Below are positions 43,008 to 49,991 of a stretch of 64,000 bases of DNA, piece by piece. Position numbers and translations under genes: made by a program. A model generated the notes under the pieces. That model saw only the letters and a program-made list of their open reading frames with translations. It was not told the origin of the DNA and ran no database searches. The stretch covers positions 434,001 through 498,000 of the forward strand of contig NZ_JACHXO010000003.1 of NCBI RefSeq assembly GCF_014192155.1. The letters are read 5' to 3'. The first letter of the stretch is position 1. Every line of letters starts with the position of its first letter. Source of the DNA: Roseateles terrae (GTDB lineage Bacteria > Pseudomonadota > Gammaproteobacteria > Burkholderiales > Burkholderiaceae_C).

Positions 43008-43754
43008 TCAGCCGGTTGCTGAAGGGCCCGCCGCCTGGGCACTGCCGTGATCACCCATGCCCAACAGCGCATCCGGCCCGCTGATCCGCCCCTCCGCCAG
43101 ATGCAGGGCCTGCTCGCCGAAACGTGCCAGGTCGGCGGGATCGTGGGTGATCATCAACATCGGAATGGCAATGTCATCGAGCAGGGCCTGGAGCTCCGCC
43201 CGGGTCTGCTCACGCAGGGACGGATCGAGCGCAGAGAACGGCTCGTCCAGCAACAGCGCCCGCGGTTCGTTCACCAGCGCCCGAGCCAGCGCCGTGCGCT
43301 GACGCTGTCCTCCGGAGAGTTGGTGCGGATACTGATCCACCACACGGGTCAGCGCCAGCGCGGTGATCCATCGGTCCACCGCCGTGCCGCCGGCCGACGG
43401 GCGGGGATTCCACCAGCCGCGATACAGGCCGAAGGCGATGTTCTGACGCACCGTCAGATGCGGGAACAGCGCGTAGTCCTGAAAGAGATAACCGAGCCGC
43501 CGGGACCGGGCCGGCAGGTCGATCCGCTGCGCCGAATCGAACACGGCCTGCCCGTCCACCCGGATGCTGCCGCTGTCCGGCCGCAGCAGGCCGGCCACCG
43601 CCTGCAGCGTGAGGCTCTTGCCCGCGCCGGACGGACCGAAGAGAACGGTGCGCCGCGCCGACGTGCGGAATTGCACCTCCAGGTCGAAGGTCCGCCCCGG
43701 TTCGCCGACCCGCTTGCGGATGTCCACCTCAAAGCTCAGGGTCGCCCCACTCAT
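43008..43754 (-). CDS. modC: Molybdate ABC transporter ATP-binding protein, lacking the TOBE domain
   Basis: This 248-residue ATPase energises molybdate import. Walker A is FGPSGAGKS, the signature LSGGQRQR and Walker B LLLDEP, with the H-loop in MLMITHDP. Usual ModC proteins are about 350 residues with a C-terminal TOBE (MOP) molybdate-binding domain; here the protein ends soon after the H-loop segment, so feedback by bound molybdate is presumably lost. The start overlaps the modB stop by four bases. Confidence 0.93.
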   Translation of the reverse strand: MSGATLSFEVDIRKRVGEPGRTFDLEVQFRTSARRTVLFGPSGAGKSLTLQAVAGLLRPDSGSIRVDGQAVFDSAQRIDLPARSRRLGYLFQDYALFPHLTVRQNIAFGLYRGWWNPRPSAGGTAVDRWITALALTRVVDQYPHQLSGGQRQRTALARALVNEPRALLLDEPFSALDPSLREQTRAELQALLDDIAIPMLMITHDPADLARFGEQALHLAEGRISGPDALLGMGDHGSAQAAGPSATG

Positions 43755-44419
43755 GCTGCGCTCCTGGGCCGGGCCAGCCGGCCGGCACTGAGCAGCACCG
43801 CGACACAGGTGACCGAGATGATGATCACCAGCAGGTTCGCGGTGTCGTCCTGTCCCGCCTGTACCGCTTCATACACGGCGATCGACAGCGTCTGCGTCTT
43901 GCCCGGGATGCTGCCAGCCACCATCAGCGTCGCCCCGAATTCCCCCAGCGCGCGGGCGAAGGCCAGCAGCACACCGGCCAGCACGCCGCGCCAGGCCATC
44001 GGCAGGGTGACACGGAAAAACAGCGCCCATTCGCCCAGGCCCAGCACGCGTGCGGCCTTTTCCAGCTGCGGATCCACGCCTTCAAAGGCCGCGCGAGCCG
44101 ACTTGGCCACCAGCGGAAACGAGACGATGGCCGCAGCCAGCACTGCGCCCTGCCAGGTGAAGATCAGCTGGATGCCGAACTGGTCATGGAGCCAGCCGCC
44201 GAGCCAGCCGCGTCGGCCGATGACCACCAGCAGGTAATACCCGAGCACGGTGGGCGGCAGCACCATCGGCAGTGTGAGCACGGCGTCCGCAAGCTCGCGG
44301 CCCGGGAAGCGCCAGCGCGCCAGCGCGTACCCTGCCGCCAGCCCGAAGATCAGGTTGAGCAAGGTGGCCCACCCGGCCACCTTCAACGACAGCGCCAACG
44401 CGATCCAGGCAGCGTCCAT
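43751..44419 (-). CDS. modB: Molybdate ABC transporter permease
   Basis: This 222-residue inner-membrane permease has about five helices and the EAA-like loop KAARVLGLGEWALFFRVTLPMAWRG characteristic of binding-protein-dependent transport permeases. PMVLPPTVLGYYLLVVIGRRG and TLMVAGSIPGKTQTLSIAVYE match ModB. It lies 9 bases after the modA stop and overlaps modC by four bases in a compact operon. Confidence 0.95.
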   Translation of the reverse strand: MDAAWIALALSLKVAGWATLLNLIFGLAAGYALARWRFPGRELADAVLTLPMVLPPTVLGYYLLVVIGRRGWLGGWLHDQFGIQLIFTWQGAVLAAAIVSFPLVAKSARAAFEGVDPQLEKAARVLGLGEWALFFRVTLPMAWRGVLAGVLLAFARALGEFGATLMVAGSIPGKTQTLSIAVYEAVQAGQDDTANLLVIIISVTCVAVLLSAGRLARPRSAA

Positions 44420-44428
44420 GCGTCGCGA

Positions 44429-45325
44429 TCAGGGTTTGCCGAAGCCGAAGGTGGCCAGTACGGCCTGCCCGTCGGCGGAGAGGAGGAAGTCGATGAAGGC
44501 TTTCGCGCCAGCAGGATTGGGACCTTGCTGAACCGCGGCCACCGGATAGCGGATCGGCGTGGCGGTGGGCACCGTCAGGACCATGCGGACCTTGTCCTTC
44601 TGCACCAGCGCATCGGTGCCATACACAAAGCCGGCTTCGGCTTCGCCGCGCGCCACATAGTCCAGCGCCTGGCGCACATTCTGGGCGTAAACGGCCTTGG
44701 GCTCGACGGCCGGCCACAACCGGGCGGCTTCCAGCGCGCCCTTGGCATAACGTCCGGCTGGCACGCCTTCGGGCTTGCCCAGGGCAATGCGTTTCACGCC
44801 GGCCTGCTGAAGATCGGCCAGCGAGCGAAGCGGCAGCGCTCCATCCGCCGGCGTGATCATCACCAGTGAGTTACTGACGAAATCCCGCCGGCTGCCCGGC
44901 ATCAGCAACTGCTGCTGTTGGGCACGGTCCATCGTCTCCTGATCGGCGGAGGCGAACACGTCCACCGGTGCGCCCTTGGCGATCTGCGCCAGCAGCGCAT
45001 CAGACGCGGCAAAGTTGAGCTGCACCTTGGTGCCGGGATGGCGCGATTCGAAGGCCGGGGCCAGCGCCTTGAAGGCGTTGGTCAAGCTGGCGGCGGCCGA
45101 GACGGTGATGTCTCCGGACTGCGCCACAGCGAGGAAACTGGTCAGGCCGAGGATGACCCCCACGATCGACATCAGCGCGCCCCGGCGGGTGCCCGGGTGG
45201 ATCCCGGTCAGGGCGCCCTCGCGGCGCGTGTGCCGGTGACCCGACGGCCCCGGCAGCGACGCTGCGTTCGGCGGGACGCTCACAGCAGGCAGAGGGACAG
45301 ACACCGGACCGAAGAATCGACGCAT
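44429..45325 (-). CDS. modA: Molybdate-binding periplasmic protein
   Basis: The protein (298 residues from ATG 45325, AGGAG five bases upstream) is the ModA solute receptor. The mature part begins after a hydrophobic segment SIVGVILGLTSFLAVAQ, then ITVSAAASLTNAFKALAPAF, the oxyanion-binding region and later NFAASDALLAQIAKGAPVDVFASAD and KRIALGKPEGVPAGRYAKGAL. The leader is unusually long (about 65 residues before the cleavage site); ATG 45172 is an alternative start but has no charged n-region. A ModE-like palindrome lies 44-67 bases upstream of the start. Confidence 0.93.
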   Translation of the reverse strand: MRRFFGPVSVPLPAVSVPPNAASLPGPSGHRHTRREGALTGIHPGTRRGALMSIVGVILGLTSFLAVAQSGDITVSAAASLTNAFKALAPAFESRHPGTKVQLNFAASDALLAQIAKGAPVDVFASADQETMDRAQQQQLLMPGSRRDFVSNSLVMITPADGALPLRSLADLQQAGVKRIALGKPEGVPAGRYAKGALEAARLWPAVEPKAVYAQNVRQALDYVARGEAEAGFVYGTDALVQKDKVRMVLTVPTATPIRYPVAAVQQGPNPAGAKAFIDFLLSADGQAVLATFGFGKP

Positions 45326-45368
45326 GAGCGCTCCTGAAAACACCGGCGGACAGGGCACGATGTCGGAG

Positions 45369-45392
45369 CGCAATATATCTCAGGATATGACG
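45369..45392 (-). promoter_or_regulatory. Candidate ModE operator upstream of modA
   Basis: The plus strand reads CGCAATAT, eight bases, ATATGACG: an inverted repeat in which CG..ATAT is mirrored by ATAT..CG. This resembles the ModE box of E. coli (TATAT-N7-TAYAT core with flanking CG). Binding of molybdate-ModE here would repress modABC. The assignment is by resemblance and position only. Confidence 0.6.
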
Positions 45393-45477
45393 CCGGGGGC
45401 GGGCGAGGGCACTGACAGCCGCTTGAGATGTGCCCGCAGCGGCTCTGACCGCGCACCGCCCCCGGCGGCTCTGGCGT

Positions 45478-46230
45478 TCAGATCTGCGCCATGCCGCCAT
45501 CCACGAACAGCTCAATGCCGTTGATGAAGCTCGCCGCATCCGATGCGAGGAAGGCGACGACCGCGCCGACCTCGGACGCTTCACCCAGACGACCCAGCGG
45601 CACCTGCCCGGCGAGGTAATCGAACAAACCCTGCCGAGAGGCGTCGTCCTGCGCCAGACCGCCCAGGCCCGGCGTACGGATCGGGCCCGGGCTGACCGCG
45701 TTGACCCGGATCGCGCGATCCTTCAGTTCCACCGCCCAGGACCGCGCAAAGTTGCGCACCGCGGCCTTGCTGGCACTGTAGACGCTGAAACTGGCACCGC
45801 CCTGCACCGACGTGGTGGACGAGGTCAGGATGATCGACGCGCCCTGACTCAGCAGCGGCAGCGCCTTCTGCACGGTGAACAGGACACCGCGCACATTCGT
45901 TGCGAAGATGCGGTCGAAGTGTTCTTCAGTGATGGCGCCCAGCGGCAGCATGTCGCCGCCACCGGCATTGGCGAAGAGGATGTCGATGCGGCCGGCACGC
46001 TGGGCGATCTCCGCGTACACGCGGTCCAGGTCGCTCAGCACCGAAGCATCGGCGCGGAGACCGGTGGCCTGAGGGCCGATCTCGGCGACTGCCGCATCCA
46101 GTTCCGCCTGGCGGCGGCCGGTGATGAAGACGCGCGCGCCCTGGGCGGCCAGGGCCTTGGCCGATGCGAGGCCGATACCGGTGCTGCCGCCGGTGACCAG
46201 GGCGATCTTGGATTCGAGGGGCTTGTTCAT
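45478..46230 (-). CDS. Short-chain dehydrogenase/reductase
   Basis: This 250-residue classical SDR has the glycine motif VTGGSTGIGLA, NAGGG, a Ser in LTSSTTS and the YSASK active site. The C-terminus (FLASDAASFINGIELFVDGGMAQI) is typical of glucose 1-dehydrogenase or 3-oxoacyl reductase-like SDRs. It is divergent from the LysR regulator, which probably controls it. A further specificity call is not possible. Confidence 0.93.
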   Translation of the reverse strand: MNKPLESKIALVTGGSTGIGLASAKALAAQGARVFITGRRQAELDAAVAEIGPQATGLRADASVLSDLDRVYAEIAQRAGRIDILFANAGGGDMLPLGAITEEHFDRIFATNVRGVLFTVQKALPLLSQGASIILTSSTTSVQGGASFSVYSASKAAVRNFARSWAVELKDRAIRVNAVSPGPIRTPGLGGLAQDDASRQGLFDYLAGQVPLGRLGEASEVGAVVAFLASDAASFINGIELFVDGGMAQI

Positions 46231-46334
46231 GAGGATCTCCGAAGTTGAGGGGAAGGGGTGCGGCGCGAAGGCCGCATGTCCTCAATGTAGGGAGTTGCGA
46301 TTGATCGAAAAACCGGCCCGAATCGAAATGACTA

Positions 46335-46355
46335 TTCATCGCCATGGATAATGAA
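46335..46355. promoter_or_regulatory. LysR-type T-N11-A box
   Basis: TTCAT and ATGAA are separated by exactly 11 bases, a perfect dyad of the LysR consensus. It lies between the divergent SDR and lysR-type genes, only nine bases before the regulator start, which fits negative autoregulation. Confidence 0.7.
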
Positions 46356-46363
46356 CTGAAGCC

Positions 46364-47275
46364 ATGGATCAACTTCAAGCCATTCGCGTCCTCGCGCGCG
46401 TCATCGAAACGGGCAGCTTCACCCGCGCCGGGGATTCGCTCGGCATGCCCATCGCCACCGTCAGCAAGCTGGTGCGGGACCTGGAGTCCCATCTGGGTGT
46501 CCGGCTGCTTCAGCGCACCACACGGCGCGTCACGGTCACGCCCGAGGGGGAGGCCTACTACGCCAGCAGCGGCCGGATCCTGCGCGATCTGGAAGACATC
46601 GACGGCTCCTTCAGCGCCGTCCGTGGCAAGCCACGCGGCCATCTCCGGGTGGATGTGGGCGGCTCGACGGCGCGCGATGTGCTCATCCCGCTGCTGCCAG
46701 ACTTTGTGCGGCGCCACCCGGACATCCGCATCGATCTGAGCGTGTCGGACCGTTCGGTGAACCTGATCAGCGACAACGTCGATTGCGTGATCCGTGGGGG
46801 CGGGCTGCCCAGTTCCACCCTGGTGGCGCGACCGCTGGGGGCGGCGGTGATGATCACTTGCGCGTCACCGCAGTACCTCAAGCATGCTGGCATTCCTGCC
46901 ACACCGGACGAGTTGAAGAACGGACACCGGCTGATTGCCTATGTCTCGAGCGATACCGGACGGGCGGTCCCGTTCCGCTTTGAACGTGATGGGGACCGAA
47001 CAGAGATCAAGCTCGACCACCGGATCGGCGTGAATGAAAGCAATGCCCACCTGGCGGCCTGTGTTGCCGGGCTCGGGATCGTGCAGACCTTCGGTTATGC
47101 GGCGGCCAGCGCGCTGCGGGCGGGGCAGCTGGTGGAGATTCTTCAGCCGTGGCGCCCCGCGCCCTACCCGTTCCATGTGGTGTACCCGCAGGCCCGGCAC
47201 GTCACCCCGCGCCTACGGGTGTTCATGGACTGGCTGCTGGAGGTGTTCCCGCAGCCACTCAGCCTGCCCGGCTGA
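46364..47275 (+). CDS. LysR-family transcriptional regulator
   Basis: This 303-residue regulator has the N-terminal winged helix (MDQLQAIRVLARVIETGSFT, ATVSKLVRDLESHLGVRLLQ) and a periplasmic-binding-protein-like effector domain (GHLRVDVGGSTARDVLIPLL, CVAGLGIVQTFGYAA). It belongs to the common CrgA-type group that controls divergent oxidoreductases. The adjacent SDR and the T-N11-A box at 46335-46355 are its likely targets. The effector is unknown. Confidence 0.95.
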   Translation: MDQLQAIRVLARVIETGSFTRAGDSLGMPIATVSKLVRDLESHLGVRLLQRTTRRVTVTPEGEAYYASSGRILRDLEDIDGSFSAVRGKPRGHLRVDVGGSTARDVLIPLLPDFVRRHPDIRIDLSVSDRSVNLISDNVDCVIRGGGLPSSTLVARPLGAAVMITCASPQYLKHAGIPATPDELKNGHRLIAYVSSDTGRAVPFRFERDGDRTEIKLDHRIGVNESNAHLAACVAGLGIVQTFGYAAASALRAGQLVEILQPWRPAPYPFHVVYPQARHVTPRLRVFMDWLLEVFPQPLSLPG

Positions 47276-47332
47276 CCTCCGTAGGCCGCCACCGGCAGCG
47301 ATGTCAGGACCTGCCGCGGGCCTGCGCCCCCA

Positions 47333-48232
47333 TCAGCGAACCGTGCTGTCCGCCCCCGCAGACCGGCCCAGCACATTGAGCGGAATCTTTAGATAACTCA
47401 CACCGTCCTCCTCTGCCGGCGGCAACTGGCCCGCGCGGATATTCACCTGCAGCGACGGGAGGATGAGGGTGGGCACTTCCAGGGTGGCATCGCGGGTCGT
47501 GCGCATGCGGACGAAGTCGTCCTCGCTGATGCCGTCGTGCACATGGATGTTGTGGGCGCGCTGGTCGGCCACCGTCGTTTCCCAGGCGGGCGCCCGGCCG
47601 GCCGGCGGATAGTCGTGACAGACAAAGATCCGGGTCCGCTCCGGCAATGCCAGCAGCCGCCGCACGGAGCGGTAGAGCTGCCGGGCATCCCCGCCGGGGA
47701 AGTCCGCCCGCGCCGTGCCGACGTCCGGCATGAAGAGCGTGTCGCCCACAAACGCCGCATCGTCCATCAGGTAGGCCATGTCGGCCGGCGTGTGTCCCGG
47801 CACCAGCACCGCCTGAGCCTCCATCTGGCCGATGGTGAAGATCTCGCCGTCCCGGAACAGATGGTCGAACTGGGCGCCGTCCGGCAGGAAGTGGCGGTCC
47901 AGGTGATAGAGCGTCTTGAAGGTGCGCTGCACCTGGGTGATCTGCTCCCCGATGGCGATGCGCCCGCCCACCTGGCTTTGCACATACCGCGCACCGGACA
48001 GGTGGTCCGCATGGGCGTGGGTCTCAAGGATCCATTGCACCGTCAGGTCATTGCTGCCCACGTAGGCCAGCAGACGGTCCGCCTGCTCGGTGGAGGTGCG
48101 GCCGGACTTCATGTCGAAGTCCAGCACCGGGTCCACCACGGCAGCGCAGCGGGTGGCGTTGTCGCTGACGACATAAGAGACCGTCCAGGTCTTGTCGTCG
48201 AAGAACGCTTGAACGGTGGCGCGTGCAGACAT
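47333..48232 (-). CDS. blh: Blh-type MBL-fold persulfide dioxygenase
   Basis: The enzyme (299 residues from ATG 48232) is a metallo-beta-lactamase-fold protein of the ETHE1/Blh group, which oxidises glutathione persulfide to sulfite. The metal motif THAHADHLSG gives His72, His74, Asp76 and His77; further ligands are in VPGHTPADM and FVGDTLF. It is divergent from the BigR-like regulator and close to two sulfur transporter genes, which supports a sulfide-detoxifying role. The frame upstream to 48331 is rejected because it crosses the operator region. Confidence 0.92.
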   Translation of the reverse strand: MSARATVQAFFDDKTWTVSYVVSDNATRCAAVVDPVLDFDMKSGRTSTEQADRLLAYVGSNDLTVQWILETHAHADHLSGARYVQSQVGGRIAIGEQITQVQRTFKTLYHLDRHFLPDGAQFDHLFRDGEIFTIGQMEAQAVLVPGHTPADMAYLMDDAAFVGDTLFMPDVGTARADFPGGDARQLYRSVRRLLALPERTRIFVCHDYPPAGRAPAWETTVADQRAHNIHVHDGISEDDFVRMRTTRDATLEVPTLILPSLQVNIRAGQLPPAEEDGVSYLKIPLNVLGRSAGADSTVR

Positions 48233-48246
48233 CACATCCCCTTCTT

Positions 48247-48262
48247 TCAATCTATTGATTGA
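48247..48262. promoter_or_regulatory. Perfect palindrome in the blh-bigR intergenic region
   Basis: TCAATC-TATT-GATTGA is a perfect inverted repeat in an AT-rich 87-base spacer within a GC-rich genome. ArsR-family repressors such as BigR bind AT-rich dyads of this kind between blh and bigR. Confidence 0.65.
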
Positions 48263-48272
48263 TAGTTTATTG

Positions 48273-48287
48273 CTTGATATATTGAAG
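48273..48287. promoter_or_regulatory. Second, imperfect palindrome in the blh-bigR intergenic region
   Basis: CTTGATATATTGAAG is an imperfect inverted repeat ten bases from the first palindrome and 33 bases before the regulator start. It may be a second BigR half-site or part of the -10 region. Confidence 0.45.
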
Positions 48288-48319
48288 TCAAGTTGTCCGG
48301 CGTTTTCAGGAGGCCTTTC

Positions 48320-48682
48320 ATGTTGACCCATCCCGGTCCGGAGTCAGTCGCTGTTCCTTCGCCCGATGTTCCGCCCCATGCGCTGGATATGGAAGCCCTG
48401 CGGGCCGCCGCCGGCCAGGCGGTCAGTGCGCTCAAGGTGATGGCCAATGAAGACCGGCTGCTGCTGCTGTGCCAGCTGTCGCAAGGTGAGATGAGTGTCG
48501 GGGAACTGGAGTCGGCGCTGGGCATCCGGCAACCGACCTTGTCCCAGCAATTGGGGGTGCTGCGCAATGAAGGCGTGGTCAACACCCGGCGCGACGGCAA
48601 GCGCATCTGTTACAGCCTGGCCGATCCGCGGCTGCTGCAGGTGTTGCAGCTAATGCATACGCTTTATTGCCCCAAGGAGTGA
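48320..48682 (+). CDS. bigR: BigR/SqrR-like ArsR-family persulfide-sensing repressor
   Basis: The protein (120 residues from ATG 48320, AGGAGG six bases upstream) is an ArsR winged-helix repressor: RLLLLCQLSQGEMSVGELES, IRQPTLSQQLGVLRNEGVV, TRRDGKRICYSLAD. Cys51 in the second helix and Cys117 near the C-terminus (LYCPKE) match the pair that forms a di- or polysulfide in BigR and SqrR. Oxidation by persulfide would release it from the palindromes at 48247-48287 and induce blh and the transporters. Confidence 0.9.
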   Translation: MLTHPGPESVAVPSPDVPPHALDMEALRAAAGQAVSALKVMANEDRLLLLCQLSQGEMSVGELESALGIRQPTLSQQLGVLRNEGVVNTRRDGKRICYSLADPRLLQVLQLMHTLYCPKE

Positions 48683-48685
48683 GCC

Positions 48686-49120
48686 ATGACGATCGACTGG
48701 CAGGCCTTCACCCCCTGGGCCTCCCTCGCCGGCGGCGTGCTGATCGGCCTGGCGGCGGCGCTGCTGGCACTGCTCAATGGCCGGATTGCCGGCATCAGCG
48801 GGATCGTCGGTGGGCTGCTGGCACCGCGGTCTCATGAAACCTCGTGGCGGTTGGCCTTTGTGCTGGGTTTGATCGCCTCTCCGGCGGTCTATGCCCTGCT
48901 CACCACCGTACCGGCGCCGAGCGTGTCCGCCAGCGGGCCGGTGCTGGCAGTGGCCGGGCTGCTGGTGGGCCTGGGCACGCGGTATGGGTCGGGCTGCACC
49001 AGCGGCCATGGCGTCTGTGGGCTGTCCCGCCGGTCGCCGCGTTCGCTGGCAGCCACGGTCGCTTTCATGGCGGCGGGTTTTCTGACTGTCTTCATCGTCC
49101 GGCATCTGCTGGGTGTCTGA
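48686..49120 (+). CDS. YeeE/YedE family sulfur transporter, first half
   Basis: This 144-residue membrane protein has four or five helices and the sulfur-carrying motif [16 protein letters not shown] with Cys104 and Cys111, as in YeeE and PmpA. Such proteins move thiosulfate or other sulfur species across the inner membrane. It starts three bases after the bigR stop, and the second half-transporter follows 21 bases later. Confidence 0.9.
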   Translation: MTIDWQAFTPWASLAGGVLIGLAAALLALLNGRIAGISGIVGGLLAPRSHETSWRLAFVLGLIASPAVYALLTTVPAPSVSASGPVLAVAGLLVGLGTRYGSGCTSGHGVCGLSRRSPRSLAATVAFMAAGFLTVFIVRHLLGV

Positions 49121-49141
49121 CACGCCTCGGGAGGCATCGAC

Positions 49142-49615
49142 ATGACGCTTTTCACTGCCCTGCTCTCCGGCCTGATCTTCGGGCTGGGACTGCTGCTTTC
49201 CGGTATGGCCTCGCCCGCCAAGGTGCTTGGATTCTTGGATCTGGCCGGCGCGTGGGATCCATCCCTGGCGCTGGTGATGGCGGGCGCGATGGCCGTCGGG
49301 CTGATCGCCTTTGGCGTGGCCGGTCAGCGGTCACGGTCCCTGCTGGACCAGCCGATGCAACTTCCGTCCACCCGTCAGATCGACCGCCGGTTGGTGGGTG
49401 GCAGCGTGCTGTTCGGCATCGGCTGGGGCCTGGCCGGCTTCTGCCCCGGCCCGGCGCTGGTTGGGCTGGGCTTGGGCAGCGGACCTGCCCTGCTGTTTGT
49501 GGCCGCCATGCTGGTCGGCATGAAGCTGTTCGACTGGCTGGAGCGGCGTCAGGCGACTGCGCGCGTGGCCGCGGCGACGGCTTCCGTCGCTCAGGCCGAT
49601 GGGCCAGGCCATTGA
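49142..49615 (+). CDS. YeeE/YedE family sulfur transporter, second half (DUF6691-like)
   Basis: This 157-residue membrane protein starts [20 protein letters not shown] and contains [15 protein letters not shown] with Cys101, the second cysteine motif of the split YeeE/PmpB pair. It complements the preceding gene to form a two-subunit sulfur channel next to blh and bigR. The C-terminal tail is Ala-rich. The modE-like gene is convergent. Confidence 0.9.
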   Translation: MTLFTALLSGLIFGLGLLLSGMASPAKVLGFLDLAGAWDPSLALVMAGAMAVGLIAFGVAGQRSRSLLDQPMQLPSTRQIDRRLVGGSVLFGIGWGLAGFCPGPALVGLGLGSGPALLFVAAMLVGMKLFDWLERRQATARVAAATASVAQADGPGH

Positions 49616-49637
49616 ACCAGCGACACGCGGCCAGCCG

Positions 49638-49991
49638 CTACTCGGCCAGCATTTGCATCAACTGACCGATCCGGCCCGCGCAGTGCGTCTGCGCCTCGGC
49701 CTCGATCTCCCGATACAGCGTCACCAGCGCCCGGCCACTGTCCGTCAGCCGGCTGCCGCCGCCTTGAGCGCCTCCCGCTGCGGTCGCCACGGCCGGTTCC
49801 CGCAGCGACTGATTCAGCTCATCGATCAACAGCCACGCCCGCCGATAGGACATGCCCAGCGCCTTGGCCGCTGCGGTGATCGAGCCCGCTTCATCCAGCG
49901 CCTCCAGCAGCGCGATCTTGCCGGGCCCGATGGCGATCAGCTCGCCCTGCGTGATGCGCATGCGCAGCTTGAACTCCGGCGCCACACTCAT
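49638..49991 (-). CDS. Single-domain ModE-type molybdate regulator (winged helix)
   Basis: The protein (117 residues from ATG 49991) is a ModE N-terminal winged helix: IAIGPGKIALLEALDEAGSI, TAAAKALGMSYRRAWLLIDELN. The C-terminal MOP/TOBE molybdate-binding domains of full ModE are absent. Its ATG overlaps the stop of the upstream cyclase by four bases (ATGA), so the two are co-translated. It may bind the palindrome at 45369-45392, 4.3 kb away. How it could sense molybdate without TOBE is unclear. Confidence 0.85.
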   Translation of the reverse strand: MSVAPEFKLRMRITQGELIAIGPGKIALLEALDEAGSITAAAKALGMSYRRAWLLIDELNQSLREPAVATAAGGAQGGGSRLTDSGRALVTLYREIEAEAQTHCAGRIGQLMQMLAE

